A stretch of 64,000 nt of DNA, from NCBI GenBank assembly GCA_905182555.1, contig CAJJBX010000013.1:1-64000 (forward strand). The letters run 5' to 3'. The stretch is from an uncultured Ilumatobacter sp. Its GTDB lineage: Bacteria > Actinomycetota > Acidimicrobiia > Acidimicrobiales > Ilumatobacteraceae. The notes beneath the pieces are model-generated. The model searched no databases and was not told the origin of the DNA. It was given only the letters and a program-made list of their open reading frames with translations. The position numbers were made by a program, and so were the translations under genes. Shown piece by piece: positions 48,777 to 59,498 of this stretch (position 1 is its first letter; every line of letters starts with the position of its first letter).

Positions 48777-48905
48777 CTTATAGTGATCTTGCGGGCGGGC
48801 TGATTGCATCAAATATTGCATAAATAAGGCCAAAGCAGCACATTTATTAATCTAGATTTAGAATTACAATTAATTAAAAGTAAAAAAGTTATCAAATATT
48901 TTGGT
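48777..48905. other. AT-rich segment, compositionally anomalous
   Basis: AAATATTGCATAAATAAGG...TTTATTAATCTAGATTTAGAATTACAATTAATTAAAAGTAAAAAAGTTATCAAATATT in an otherwise GC-rich window. Confidence 0.85.
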
Positions 48906-48952
48906 GGCTCGTCACCAACGAGGTCGCGTGCGTCGACGATGCCGGCCAGGTC

Positions 48953-50683
48953 ATGGGCCTACTCGAAGTCGAGAGCCTCGACGACGTCCACGACTCGCTT
49001 GTACTCCCTGACCCCGTGGCCGAGTCGCTCCGACCTGGTTGGGTATCGGTGACGCTGCGCGACGGTGCGACGCATTGGAGCCTCTCCGATGGTCCAGCAG
49101 CACCGACCGCTGGCCAGATCGCTGCTGCACAGGCCGGATTCCAGGCAACCCTCAACGACCCGCGCAACGCCGAGTTCTCGGTCGCGGCGCGGGTCTCCGT
49201 GCCCGTGGGGTTGGAACGCGCAACCGACACGTCTGCACTGCTCGAAGCCATCGCAATCGATCGATCGGCCTTCGCCGACGCGCCGATGCCACCCGTGACC
49301 ACGTTGTTCGAGGCCGCAGGCTTTGAGGTTCGAGACCGTGACGTGGCGATGCCCGGCTTCGACTGGGACGCGCTTGCCACCTGGCGCACGTCGAACATTG
49401 CCGCGCTGCTCTTCGAGCTGACTGAGACGCAGACCAAGGCGTACCGGGCGCTGACTGCGGCATTCGCGCAGTGGCGGGCCAGCAACACGGTCAACGACGC
49501 GAGCAGCGAGGCGGGAGCCATTGCTGATCTTTTTGCTGACATCAAAGTCATCGAGGCATTCAGCACCGGCCCGCAGCCGCAAATGGTTGCACTGCCCGGC
49601 CAGATGGCGGACACGGCAGCAGCACATCTCAGTTTCGTCGAGGCGCTCGTTGAGGCCGGCGCGGCGAGCAACGACATCACCGCCTTCCGTGTTCGCTGCC
49701 TCGACCGGGTGGGTCGCCCACTCGATGCAATCGCCGTGCTCGATGAGGTCACCGAGTCGACTGAGGCCAAGCAACTCCTGCTCGCAGCGGCCGAGTTCGC
49801 CGCAGATCGCAGCGATGCCACGGTTGCATATGCGCTGCTGCAGCGCGCCGGTGCGTTGGACCACCTGGCATCGATCAAGGGCGAGGCCGAAACACATACG
49901 CCCGACCTGGAGCTGCTGTTTGAGATCGAGCCGTTCGCCATGACGCGCCCAAAGGCCGTGGCCGATCGGAACGACCCCTGCCCCTGCGGATCGGGCAAAA
50001 AGTTCAAGAAGTGCCACATCAACGATCAGCCGATGCACGGGCTCGAATATCGGGCGCCGTGGGTGCACGGCAAAGCCATGCGCTTTGGGCGCGCACGTAA
50101 TGCTGCGCTGATCGAGACCCTGGCCGACGCTGTCTGCGCACATGTCGACGACGGTGAAATCGTCGAGCAGATGCGGTTCTCGCCGTTCATTGCCGACGTC
50201 GCCCTGCACGAAGGTGGCAACTTCGCGCGCTTCCTGGAGGCGCGACAGGAGCTGCTTCCAGCCGACGAGTTCGAGTTGGCGACGCAGTGGGCTGCGATCG
50301 ATCGCGGCGTGTTCGAGATCGTGAAGCTCGCCGGTCAACGGGTCGAGCTGCGCAACATCGTGACCGACATACGGATCACCGTTGGCGAGATGGAGTCGGG
50401 CTCGGGCATCGAAACGGGCGATTTGATGATCGGCCGTCCACTTCCGGTCGGCGACGGTTGGCGTGCGTTCGGTGGCTTCATGCCGTGCGATCCGTCGATC
50501 GTGGAAAATGTCGTCGCCGCGATCGAGGCGCGTGACGCCCTCGGTATTGCCGGTCTGATCGGTGATCAGCTCGCGCCGACCCACGACGACCTGATGAGTC
50601 AACTCGGACTCGAGGGCCTGGGCCTCGACGGCCTCGACCTCGAAGCGCTCGGCCTCGACGAGGCAGACCTCGCAGACGAGTAG
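48953..50683 (+). CDS. SEC-C motif-containing hypothetical protein (possibly 5'-truncated)
   Basis: SEC-C: RNDPCPCGSGKKFKKCHIND; coding-like sequence WWLVTNEVACVDDAGQV continues upstream of the first ATG to the AT-rich junction. Confidence 0.8.
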   Translation: MGLLEVESLDDVHDSLVLPDPVAESLRPGWVSVTLRDGATHWSLSDGPAAPTAGQIAAAQAGFQATLNDPRNAEFSVAARVSVPVGLERATDTSALLEAIAIDRSAFADAPMPPVTTLFEAAGFEVRDRDVAMPGFDWDALATWRTSNIAALLFELTETQTKAYRALTAAFAQWRASNTVNDASSEAGAIADLFADIKVIEAFSTGPQPQMVALPGQMADTAAAHLSFVEALVEAGAASNDITAFRVRCLDRVGRPLDAIAVLDEVTESTEAKQLLLAAAEFAADRSDATVAYALLQRAGALDHLASIKGEAETHTPDLELLFEIEPFAMTRPKAVADRNDPCPCGSGKKFKKCHINDQPMHGLEYRAPWVHGKAMRFGRARNAALIETLADAVCAHVDDGEIVEQMRFSPFIADVALHEGGNFARFLEARQELLPADEFELATQWAAIDRGVFEIVKLAGQRVELRNIVTDIRITVGEMESGSGIETGDLMIGRPLPVGDGWRAFGGFMPCDPSIVENVVAAIEARDALGIAGLIGDQLAPTHDDLMSQLGLEGLGLDGLDLEALGLDEADLADE

Positions 50684-50718
50684 GACGCGGGCAGCGGCGG
50701 CCCGCTCTTCGATGGCTG

Positions 50719-52104
50719 CTACCTGCCGGCTGCGTCAAGTTCGGCGACGTACTGCTCGAGCTTTGCAAGGGCGGGCTCGGCGTGGGCGAGCGCGCTCATC
50801 ATCACGTTGATCAACTCGTCACTCGGCGCGTCGGCCGAGCTGAATCCGTCGAGGCGACTGTTGGCCAGCCACGCCTGGAGAGCCGGGTCGGCACCCCAGT
50901 TCGCGCTGTTCAGCGAGTTGCCGTGGGCGGTGCGGATCCAGTCGGTGGCGGCGTCAGGGTGGGGCACAACACCGCAGAGACGGTTCTTCTCGTCGGCCGT
51001 TTCGTACACCACTTCGCAGTGTGCGATGAATGCAGCGCTGAAGACCTGCTGGCAGTGCCGGACGGTCTGGAGCGTAATGCTGGTGGCCTCGAACACCTGC
51101 TTCGGCGGGCGGCGTTCGAGGCCATCAGCGGTGCAGTCGATGTGGGCGGTGTCGCCGCTCGTGGGAACCACTCCGTTGTCGAGGACGATCTGATCGATGT
51201 CGATGCGTTGCACCCGGCCAAGGCGGACAACGTCGGTGATCCGACGAAGCTGAGTGATTTCCTCCTGCGTGATTGTCGAGCAGCGGTACATCGTTGGTTC
51301 GACGTCGGTGGTGAGGCGGAGCAGAATGCCGTCGGCTTCGAGCCGGCAGAACAGGTCAGCGATTGAGTCAGACTCGGCGATGTGCCTGAACTGGGTGATG
51401 AACCGTTCGGCGGTGCCCTCGAAGAAATCTCCAGGCTGGATGGTTTTGCGGTCGATGTACCAGGAGTCGCGCGGCATGATCCAGCGAATCTGGTCCGGAT
51501 CGACGCCGTTACGCAGCAGCCAGAGGCAGGCATCAGCACCGGTCTTGCCAGCGCCGATGATCGTGTAGCCGCCCGCCGGCTGACTCAGCTTGGGGAGGTT
51601 ATTGAGCGGCGTGCAGCGCACTCCGTCAGCGACGTCGTACACGGGCGGACGCTGCGACGGGACCGTCACGTTCATGTAGGTGGCATCGACCAGCGTCGCC
51701 GCGTTGACGCTGGTCCGTATGCCCGTCGTGAGCGACACGAGGTCGCCGGTTGCGGGTTCGTACTCGGTCATCGGGAGGTATGTGACACGGCCCGATGGGA
51801 GGAAATCACGATGCATCAGGTGGTCGTAGTAGGCCAGCACCTCGGCACCCGTCGCGAGTTCGTACAGGCCGGCATTCCAACCAACGGCGTCTTTCACATC
51901 GTTGCCGAGCGGACGGGAGTTCACCCCATAGAACGCCGACGGCTGATGCAGCCGGACAAATGGATAAGCGTCGTTCCAGTGTCCACCGGGTCGACTCTGC
52001 CGGTCAACAATCGTGAGCGTTGCTTCGGGCATTTCGTTGAGGATGGTGTCGGCAAACGCCATCCCCATCGCTCCAGCGCCGATGATCAAGTAATCCGTGT
52101 CCAT
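50719..52104 (-). CDS. FAD/NAD(P)-binding flavoprotein (monooxygenase-like)
   Basis: MDTDYLIIGAGAMGMAFADTILNEMPEATLTIVDRQSRPGGHWNDAYPFVRLHQPSAFYGVNS; second nucleotide-binding motif GGYTIIGAGKTGADACLWLL. Confidence 0.88.
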   Translation of the reverse strand: MDTDYLIIGAGAMGMAFADTILNEMPEATLTIVDRQSRPGGHWNDAYPFVRLHQPSAFYGVNSRPLGNDVKDAVGWNAGLYELATGAEVLAYYDHLMHRDFLPSGRVTYLPMTEYEPATGDLVSLTTGIRTSVNAATLVDATYMNVTVPSQRPPVYDVADGVRCTPLNNLPKLSQPAGGYTIIGAGKTGADACLWLLRNGVDPDQIRWIMPRDSWYIDRKTIQPGDFFEGTAERFITQFRHIAESDSIADLFCRLEADGILLRLTTDVEPTMYRCSTITQEEITQLRRITDVVRLGRVQRIDIDQIVLDNGVVPTSGDTAHIDCTADGLERRPPKQVFEATSITLQTVRHCQQVFSAAFIAHCEVVYETADEKNRLCGVVPHPDAATDWIRTAHGNSLNSANWGADPALQAWLANSRLDGFSSADAPSDELINVMMSALAHAEPALAKLEQYVAELDAAGR

Positions 52105-52383
52105 GGCCCAGTGTCGCGCAGCGGGGCTATCTCCGGACAGTCTTGTAGAAATGCAAGAGGGTCTTTCGGCAATCGGGGTCATCCCCTTCATTCGGCGTGA
52201 AACCCCTCATCAGCACACAAGCAAAACAGCACTTTGAATACTCCGGGCGCCGACGCTCGCCAGGGTATGGTCGATTGAACGTCACGCCAAACGAAGGCCA
52301 ATCCATCTCAGATGGAAGCTCATTCCCAGACAAATCCCCTACAGCAGCCGGTCGCGGCGACCGGTCTCGAAAGCGTTCCAAGG

Positions 52384-52644
52384 GACGGCTGAACACCGAG
52401 GTCGGGCTGCGCTCGGCGATCGATCGTGGCAAGTTCTTCGTCGAGTACCAACACCTCGTTTCGTTGTGCGACAACTCGATTGCTGACGTGGAAACGCTGG
52501 TGCGGTGGAAGCATCCACTCCGAGGGCGGATCGGCCCGCACCAGCTGACGCCCGAGATCACCGAAAACTCCGAGAACTCCGTGACCCACGACATCGAACT
52601 GTCGATCAGCGTCTTCGAAGGCCTCAGGAGATGGGGTGCGGCGC
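52384..52644 (+). pseudogene. EAL-domain remnant with internal deletion
   Basis: GLRSAIDRGKFFVEYQHLVSLCDNSIADVETLVRWKHPLRGRIGPHQL joined directly to TPEITENSENSVTHDIELSISVFEGLRRWG; these are separated parts of a full EAL domain. Confidence 0.6.
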
Positions 52645-52657
52645 GTACGCTCGGTGG

Positions 52658-53275
52658 GTGAGTCGCAAGCTGCCCCGAGTGTTGAACGTCGATCGACACC
52701 CGGCCACGCGCTGGGCAAACTTGGCAATGAAAGTCGGCTTGATCGTGGCGTTCGCTCTTGCGATCGGCCTGACGCCTGACACCGTGGAAGGCAAGGCAAT
52801 GGGGTTCCGCGCTCCCCTTTTCCTCGCGCCAATCGTAATCGTTCCGATCCTTGCGCGCGTCCGCGCCTGGGAGCCGTATCCGCACACGGCCGATGCCCTG
52901 TTGGCTGCGCCGTTCCTGATCGACACCCTCGGCAACCTGCTCGGGGTCTACGACGATTTCGCACAGACCGACGACGTATTGCATGCGCTGAACTGGATCC
53001 TGCTGGTCGGCGCCTTCCACGCCTTCCGGTTCCGCAACATCGAGGACCGGCGTGACGCAGTCCTGCTTGGCTACGGGTTTGGCGCTGTCGCAATCGTGTG
53101 GTGGGAGGTCCTCGAGTGGGCGGTGTCCGAAGATGGATTCGGCGGAGCCGGTGCCCTGGCACTTACCTATGAAGACACGATTGGCGATCTGTTCCTCTCG
53201 TCAACCGGTGGCCTGATTGGCTCGTTGCTCGCGGTGTGGTGGCTCGGCCCGCCGCGCACCCGCTCCAGCGACTGA
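52658..53275 (+). CDS. polytopic membrane protein (DUF2238-like)
   Basis: MKVGLIVAFALAIGLTP..., DALLAAPFLIDTLGNLLGVYDDFAQTDDVLHALNWILLVGAFHAF, DTIGDLFLSSTGGLIGSLLAVWWLG; GTG start. Confidence 0.72.
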   Translation: MSRKLPRVLNVDRHPATRWANLAMKVGLIVAFALAIGLTPDTVEGKAMGFRAPLFLAPIVIVPILARVRAWEPYPHTADALLAAPFLIDTLGNLLGVYDDFAQTDDVLHALNWILLVGAFHAFRFRNIEDRRDAVLLGYGFGAVAIVWWEVLEWAVSEDGFGGAGALALTYEDTIGDLFLSSTGGLIGSLLAVWWLGPPRTRSSD

Positions 53276-53377
53276 TCGCCTCGACCCCCGAAAGGCAAGC
53301 CGGCGCGGGTGCTCACGCTTCGATCCGCGCTGCCCTTGAGCGCGACAATGCAGCAAGGCTGATCGAAGGAGATCAAC

Positions 53378-55986
53378 ATGACTGCCGAGCAAGGTGCCGT
53401 AGAGGCTGCCGAACGAGTTGCGGGTGCGACCAATATCGACGTGGTGATTGTCGGCGCGGGGTTCGCCGGGATGTACCAGTTGAAGCGCATGCGCGATGCT
53501 GGGTTCAGCGCAGTCGCGATCGAGGCCGGCAACGGCGTCGGTGGCACGTGGTACTGGAACCGGTATCCGGGGGCACGCTGCGACATCCTCACGGTCGACT
53601 ATTCATACAGCTGGGACCCCGAGTTGGAGTCCGAGTGGGAATGGTCCGAGCGGTACGCCACTCAACCCGAGATCCTTCGTTACGCAAACTTCGTTGCCGA
53701 CAAACACGACCTGCGACGCGACATCCGATTCGAAACACGAGTGACTTCGGCGTCGTGGGACGAGTCGACAAAGCGGTGGACAGTCAGCACCACCAACGGT
53801 GACGTCGTTGCGCAGCACTACGTGATGGCCACCGGCTGCCTGTCGGTGCCGAAGATTCCCGACGTGCCTGGCAACGGACGTTTTGAGGGCAAGACGTACT
53901 CGACCGGCGCATGGCCGCACGAGGGCGTCGACTTCACAGGGATGCGGGTCGCCGTGATCGGCACTGGGTCATCGGGCATCCAGTCGATCCCGATCATCGC
54001 CGAGCAAGCCGCTCAGCTCACCGTGTTCCAGCGGACTCCGAACTTTTCAATGCCAGCGCATCACGGGCCAATCGCCGAGGAGCGGCTGGTTGAGTACCGC
54101 CAAGACCCTGCGCGCTACCGGCAGGAGGCACGGCACTCACGGATTGGCGTACCGTTCGTCCCCCTCGCCGAACTGAGTGCACTCGAAGTAACCGAAGCTG
54201 AACGCAACGCTACCTATGAGCAGTCATGGCAACGCGGCGAACTGGGCCAGCTGTCGCCGTTCACCGACCTGAGTATCAACGCCGAGGCGAACGACACGAT
54301 GCGTTGCTTCATTCACAACAAGATTCGCGGCATCGTTGACGACCCCGAGACCGCCGAGCTGTTGTGCCCGACCAACCACTACTTCGCCACCAAGCGACCG
54401 TGCCTCGATACGAACTACTACGCCACCTACAACCGGTCGAACGTGCGCCTCGTCGACCTACTGCAGACCCCGATCGAGTCGATCACCGAGCTCGGTATCG
54501 ATGTCACGGGCGAGTCGATGAGGTTCGACGCGATCGTGTTTGCCACCGGCTTTGATGCAATGACCGGTGCGATCGTCGGAGCCAATATCAGGGGTCGCGA
54601 TGGCATGTCGCTGCGCGATGCTTGGGCGGACGGCCCAATGACCTACCTCGGGCTGATGACAGTCGGGTTCCCAAACCTGTACATGATCACCGGGCCCGGT
54701 AGCCCGTCAGTTCTGTCGAACATGATGGTGTCGATCGAGCAGCACGTCGACTGGATCTCGGACCTTGTCGGCCACATGCGGACCAATCAGTTGGACACGG
54801 TCGAGCCGACGACGCTCGCCCAAACGAAGTGGGTGAAGCACTCAAACGACATCGCGAACATGACGCTGTTACCCACGGCAAACAGTTGGTACATGGGCGC
54901 GAATGTGCCCGGCAAACCTTCGGTGTTCCTGCCTTATCCCGGCGGCGTTGGCGCGTACCGCGAAGTGTGCGACGAGGTCGTCGAGCGCGGCTACTTCGGC
55001 TTCACGCTCGCTGGCCCTGCGGGCTCGACAACCAACGACGGCGTCATTCGCCCGGTGCAGCCCGACGTCGCTGCGATGTTGGCAGCCATGGCCGAAATGG
55101 GCCTGCCGCCACTTGAGTCGCTTTCGGTTGATGATGCGCGGGCGTTCATGGACATGTCGGCGGGCCTCCGGCCGCCGGGGCCCGATGTCGGCGAAATCGT
55201 CGACGGTGTACTGCAGGGTGCTGCCGGAGATTTGGAGTACCGGCTGTATCGGCCGGATTCCGATGGGCCACATCCGGTGGTCGTGTATTTCCACGGCGGT
55301 GGCTGGGTACTCGGCAGCCACACCTCGGACGATCCGTTGTGCCGCGACCTGTGCGTTCGTTCCGGCGCGGCGATCGTGTCGGTCAACTATCGCCATGCCC
55401 CCGAAGCGCGTTTCCCCGCTGCTGCCGACGACGGGTTTGCTGCGGTGCAGTGGGTCGCTGCGCACGCCGACGACTTGGGTCTGCGCGCTGACCAGCTCGT
55501 TGTTGCAGGTTGGAGCGCCGGCGGAAACGTTGCTGCTGTCGCATGCCAGCAGGCGCGCGATGCGGGTGGACCGGCAATCGTCGGTCAGCTCCTGTTGAAC
55601 CCGGCAACCGACTGCGACCTGACGCGGTCGTCGTACATCGAGAACGGCGATGGCTACATCCTGACGACGTCGTTGATGACGTGGTTCTGGGATCACTACT
55701 GCGACCCCGACCAGCGCAGCGATCCAAAAGCGTCGCCGCTGCGTGCCGAGACGCTGGTCGGCCTCCCGCCCACCATGATCGTCACCTGTGAGTTCGATCC
55801 GTTGCGCGACGAAGGCGATGCGTACGCCGAAGCGTTGGCTGCGGCCGGCGTCCCGGTCGAGCATTTGCAGGCCGAGGGGCACACGCACACCTCCACGAGT
55901 GCGGCAGCTGTTGATCACGCCGATGGCGATGGGAGATCATGGGCAATGCGCTGCGCGGCTTCTTCGGCGCCAACGTTCCCGCCTGA
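53378..55986 (+). CDS. Baeyer-Villiger-type flavin monooxygenase fused to alpha/beta hydrolase; 3' end shifted by two apparent indels near 55914 and 55932
   Basis: [81 protein letters not shown]; hydrolase: [29 protein letters not shown]; natural terminus [17 protein letters not shown] recovered in another frame. Confidence 0.88.
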
Positions 55987-56008
55987 CGCCTCGGCCTACT
56001 CTGTCCAC

Positions 56009-57190
56009 ATGAGCGATTCGAGTGGGTTTCCTGACTTCGTCTGGTCGATCGGCGAGGAGGGTTCCGACCCGTTCGTGATGCGCCTTGGCGAGCGGTATCG
56101 CCAAGACCAGTTCGCTGCATCGGGCCACTACGAAAATATGGAGGCCGACCTCGCGACAATCGCGGACTTAGGTGTTGCGGTCGTTCGGTACGGCACGCCG
56201 TGGCGGCTCGCCGAACCCGAGCCGGGCGTGTACGACTGGACGCTATGGGATCGTGCGCTCGCCGCGTGCGATGCGGCCGGGCTGGAACCCGTCGTTGAGT
56301 TTCTGCACTTCGGTTTGCCCGACCACTTCCCCGGCTTCATCGACGGCGCATGGGTCGACGGCTTCGTTCGCTATGTCTCGGCATTCCTGGAGCGGTATCC
56401 CGGGCCCCGCTGGTTTACTCCGGTCAACGAGCCGGGTATCACCGCGCGGCTGTCGGCCCGATTCGGCGTGTGGAACGACATGATCGCGACCCCAGAGGGG
56501 CACGCTCAGGCACTGGCCAACATCGTCCAGGCGAACCTTGAGGCAATGGCCCTGGTGTACGCCGATCGTGATGGCTGGTGGGTTGGCTCGGAGGGCTTCG
56601 ACATCCCGGTCGCTGTCACCGACTCGGCCGAGGCTGCTGGGGACGTCGAACGGATTCGCACGCTTGGTTGGTTGGTGTGGGATCTTCACTTCGGCCACGA
56701 ACCGGCTGTGCCCAACTACTTCGACACCGTCGACGCGGCGCAGTTGGCGCGGATCCGATCGCTTGCCCAGCACGACCAGCTCGTCGCTGGGCTCGACATC
56801 TATCCCATTTCGGTTACTGCTGTCGGCGGCGACCGCCCGGACTGGTCGGTACGCGAGTTGATCGACTTCTCGGTGGCCGAGATCGAGCGGTGGCACGATC
56901 GGTACGACCAGCCGTTCTGGATTGCCGAGACCTCGAACCTCACGTTGCCGCTCGATCAGCAGGTCTCGTGGCTCAACGAGTTCAGTGACGGGTTGGCGCG
57001 ACTGCGCGCCGACGGGCGGCCCGCCCGCGGGCTGTGCTGGTATTCACGCGGTGACCAGTTCGACTGGCAGACCGCGTTGATCGAACCGACCGGAGCGGTG
57101 ACCGAGGTCGGGTTGTTCGACACCGAGCGAGTCGCACGGCCGGTGGCAGCCCGGTTCAAAGAACTCGCGAACGAAGGCCCACCGCACTAA
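56009..57190 (+). CDS. glycoside hydrolase family 1-like protein
   Basis: Starts [103 protein letters not shown]. Confidence 0.75.
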   Translation: MSDSSGFPDFVWSIGEEGSDPFVMRLGERYRQDQFAASGHYENMEADLATIADLGVAVVRYGTPWRLAEPEPGVYDWTLWDRALAACDAAGLEPVVEFLHFGLPDHFPGFIDGAWVDGFVRYVSAFLERYPGPRWFTPVNEPGITARLSARFGVWNDMIATPEGHAQALANIVQANLEAMALVYADRDGWWVGSEGFDIPVAVTDSAEAAGDVERIRTLGWLVWDLHFGHEPAVPNYFDTVDAAQLARIRSLAQHDQLVAGLDIYPISVTAVGGDRPDWSVRELIDFSVAEIERWHDRYDQPFWIAETSNLTLPLDQQVSWLNEFSDGLARLRADGRPARGLCWYSRGDQFDWQTALIEPTGAVTEVGLFDTERVARPVAARFKELANEGPPH

Positions 57191-57536
57191 CGAAGTGTGT
57201 GGCACCAGCCAAAGCGGACGATGTCAGCCCGGTTGACGATCTGGCCGTGTCAGCCGCCCTGGCGATGTTGAACATAAACCACGGGAGCGGAACGTCGACG
57301 GACGTGCCGAGATGCGCGACAACGTGACGGACCGTCCCGCCTTTGCAGAGCGTCGGCCCGTTGACCTGCTCCGCTGCCGCCTTCAAGACATCAGCGGCGG
57401 CCGACTCGTTGATCCAGGGGCCGACGCCGCTGAGCTTGTCGACGGTGATCCGTTCGATGATCGCGATGGGCGACTCGCGCATTGCGAGTGGGTGGCGTTT
57501 CAGGCTTGTGTACTTCGCTGCGAGACGGTCCATCAA
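57156..57536 (-). pseudogene. possible mycothiol-dependent maleylpyruvate isomerase-family fragment
   Basis: NGPTLCKGGTVRHVVAHLGTSVDVPLPWFMFNIARA resembles PSLC.GWTVRDVVAHL motif of DinB-like/TIGR03083 proteins; ends early. Confidence 0.4.
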
Positions 57537-57861
57537 CTCGGGGTTGGGGCCAGGTTCAGGTGCGGCGTGCCCGCGAATGACGAGGTGGGATTGGTCGCCA
57601 CGTTCGTTCCTCTCGACTTCTTCGATCTACAGAATGAGGCGGCTGTCGCGACGAAGGTTTTGGCCTTCGCTCTGTTGGCGTCGGTGCCGAAAAGAATCTC
57701 GTCGACGTGCGCGATAACCCACACGACATCGTCCACGCGATCGCTGGGCTGCAGCCCGTCGCTGGTCGGAGTCGGTCGGGGTCGACAACGCGTCGCTCCT
57801 GACCCGCAAGACGCCGTAGCCCAGCGCTGCTCGGGGACCGCTTCGAAAGAACGGCGCCGTC

Positions 57862-58305
57862 ATGCGTGTTACCTTCGTTTCACCGGCGGCAACCGCTGCG
57901 AATGAAAGAGGCATGTGGATGAAAATCGAAGAGTTTCGCTCGATTGTGTTGTTCGATGGATTGACCGACGACGAATTGGCGCAGTGCATCGAACCGCTCA
58001 AGGAACACGAATTGGTGGCTGGCAGCAGCCTTGCCAAGCAGGACGATTTTGCCTACAAGTTCTTCATCGTGCTCGACGGCGATGTCGACATACACCGCGA
58101 CTTCGAGTTCGTTGCACGCCTCGGTCCAGGTGAGTTCTTCGGCGAGACAGCCCTCGTCAACCACGAGAAGCGCAATGCCCGAGTCACGACGCACACTCGC
58201 TGTCGCCTTGCCTGCATGATGGGCTGGGAGTTCAAGACAATGACCGAAAAATTCCCCTCTGTGGCAGTGCACATCGATGCCGCAGTCACCGAACGCGAAG
58301 TCTGA
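57862..58305 (+). CDS. cyclic nucleotide-binding (CNMP) domain protein
   Basis: IVLFDGLTDDELAQCIEPLKEHELVAGSSLAKQDDFAYKFFIVLDGDVDIHRDFEFVARLGPGEFFGETALVNHEKRNARVTTHTRCRL. Confidence 0.85.
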   Translation: MRVTFVSPAATAANERGMWMKIEEFRSIVLFDGLTDDELAQCIEPLKEHELVAGSSLAKQDDFAYKFFIVLDGDVDIHRDFEFVARLGPGEFFGETALVNHEKRNARVTTHTRCRLACMMGWEFKTMTEKFPSVAVHIDAAVTEREV

Positions 58306-58536
58306 CTCGCAGTCATCCGGGCGGCGATACTGGTGTGATGAGCACGACGGTTGAGCGCGGCCGTCGCGTCATCGAGTAGCCCGATCAGCTCGGCGCTGTA
58401 CTCAATGATGCGCGGGACGGTCATCGAACCAATTCGAAGTGGAGTTGGGGGTGATTCAGAGTCGAGCCGGAGTCGAGTCTGCAGGCTGTACAGGTCGAGC
58501 TTGCCGGAACGATGGGCTGCTCCGGCAGTCGCGCTG

Positions 58537-59091
58537 TTAACGGCCGGCGACGCAAATCGGATTGTCGCACGCTTCAGTTCGGCATGGTCGCCGAGCACGG
58601 TGCCTGCGGGTGCGTTCGTTGGTGAAGCCTTCGATGCAACCCTTTTTCACGCAGTTCTCAGACCCACACGGGACGCCGGCCAGGTGGCGCTTTTCCTCTC
58701 GACGACGAGCCCGGGTGGGATCATCCGGTGGTTCAATCGTCTGCGGGGCTTCGGCACGCGGTTCGACAGGCGTCGGCGATGCAGGGGCGGCGTTTCGGGC
58801 TGCAACGCAGACTTCGAGTACACAGCTCGTTCGGCCGCAGGGCTGGCCCTTTTCGTGGAGTAGGGCTTGGGCCTCGGTCTTGCGTTGCTTCTTCTTCAGG
58901 CTGCGAGCCTCGCGCAGTGGTGCACATACGGCGCAGCTGCGTTCCTTGCAGATGCGGTTGCGCCCGTGGGCGAGCTCCTGCTGCTCCTCTTTGGAGAGCT
59001 GCGGTTCGGTCTTGTCCACCCAATCGCTGGCGTCTTTCCAGCGACGCGGCTGTTGGGGGTCTGGCGTTTGGAAGTCTGGAGAATCGCCCAT
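58537..59091 (-). CDS. hypothetical protein with repeated CX4CX4C motifs
   Basis: PCGRTSCVLEVCVAAR, PCGSENCVKKGCIEGF, PCRTEACDNPICVAGR, RICKERSCAVCA in one 184-aa ORF. Confidence 0.6.
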   Translation of the reverse strand: MGDSPDFQTPDPQQPRRWKDASDWVDKTEPQLSKEEQQELAHGRNRICKERSCAVCAPLREARSLKKKQRKTEAQALLHEKGQPCGRTSCVLEVCVAARNAAPASPTPVEPRAEAPQTIEPPDDPTRARRREEKRHLAGVPCGSENCVKKGCIEGFTNERTRRHRARRPCRTEACDNPICVAGR

Positions 59092-59498
59092 CGTGGGGCT
59101 CAGTATCGCCGCTTTCAGACGAAGTCGCGGCGTTCCATCTCTGAACCGAAGGTCCGGAGCGCTCTGTTACTCGAACTATCGGCATGACTTGAGCCCGACT
59201 TGAGGACTTTCTTCAGAAAGTTTTTCAGGGGTATCCGGGCCACGTCCCAAACCGTTCCCCTGGCGATCGAGCAAGTCGAACATCTTGCGGGTTCTCCTGA
59301 CCGCAGCAAGCCTCGGCCGCAGATCGGAATCAGTCGAAACCCAGCACAGTACGCGCCCCGCAGCGCCATGACCTGGGCACATATCAAACCCGAGCAATTG
59401 CAGGCATTGGGCCTCCAACTGGGTGCCGATGTCCCAATTTTTGTCGGCGCCCACACTGCCTGGGCCGAAACCAGCCCCTGCCAGGCGCACTTGACCCC

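Noticed and set aside
48959-50602. 547-aa minus-strand ORF opposite the SEC-C gene
   Set aside because: Antisense shadow ORF; the plus strand has a recognisable SEC-C motif
53378-57190. Novel triple-domain BVMO-hydrolase-glycosidase enzyme
   Set aside because: Recovered native hydrolase terminus and a separate ATG for the GH1-like gene show the join comes from two indels
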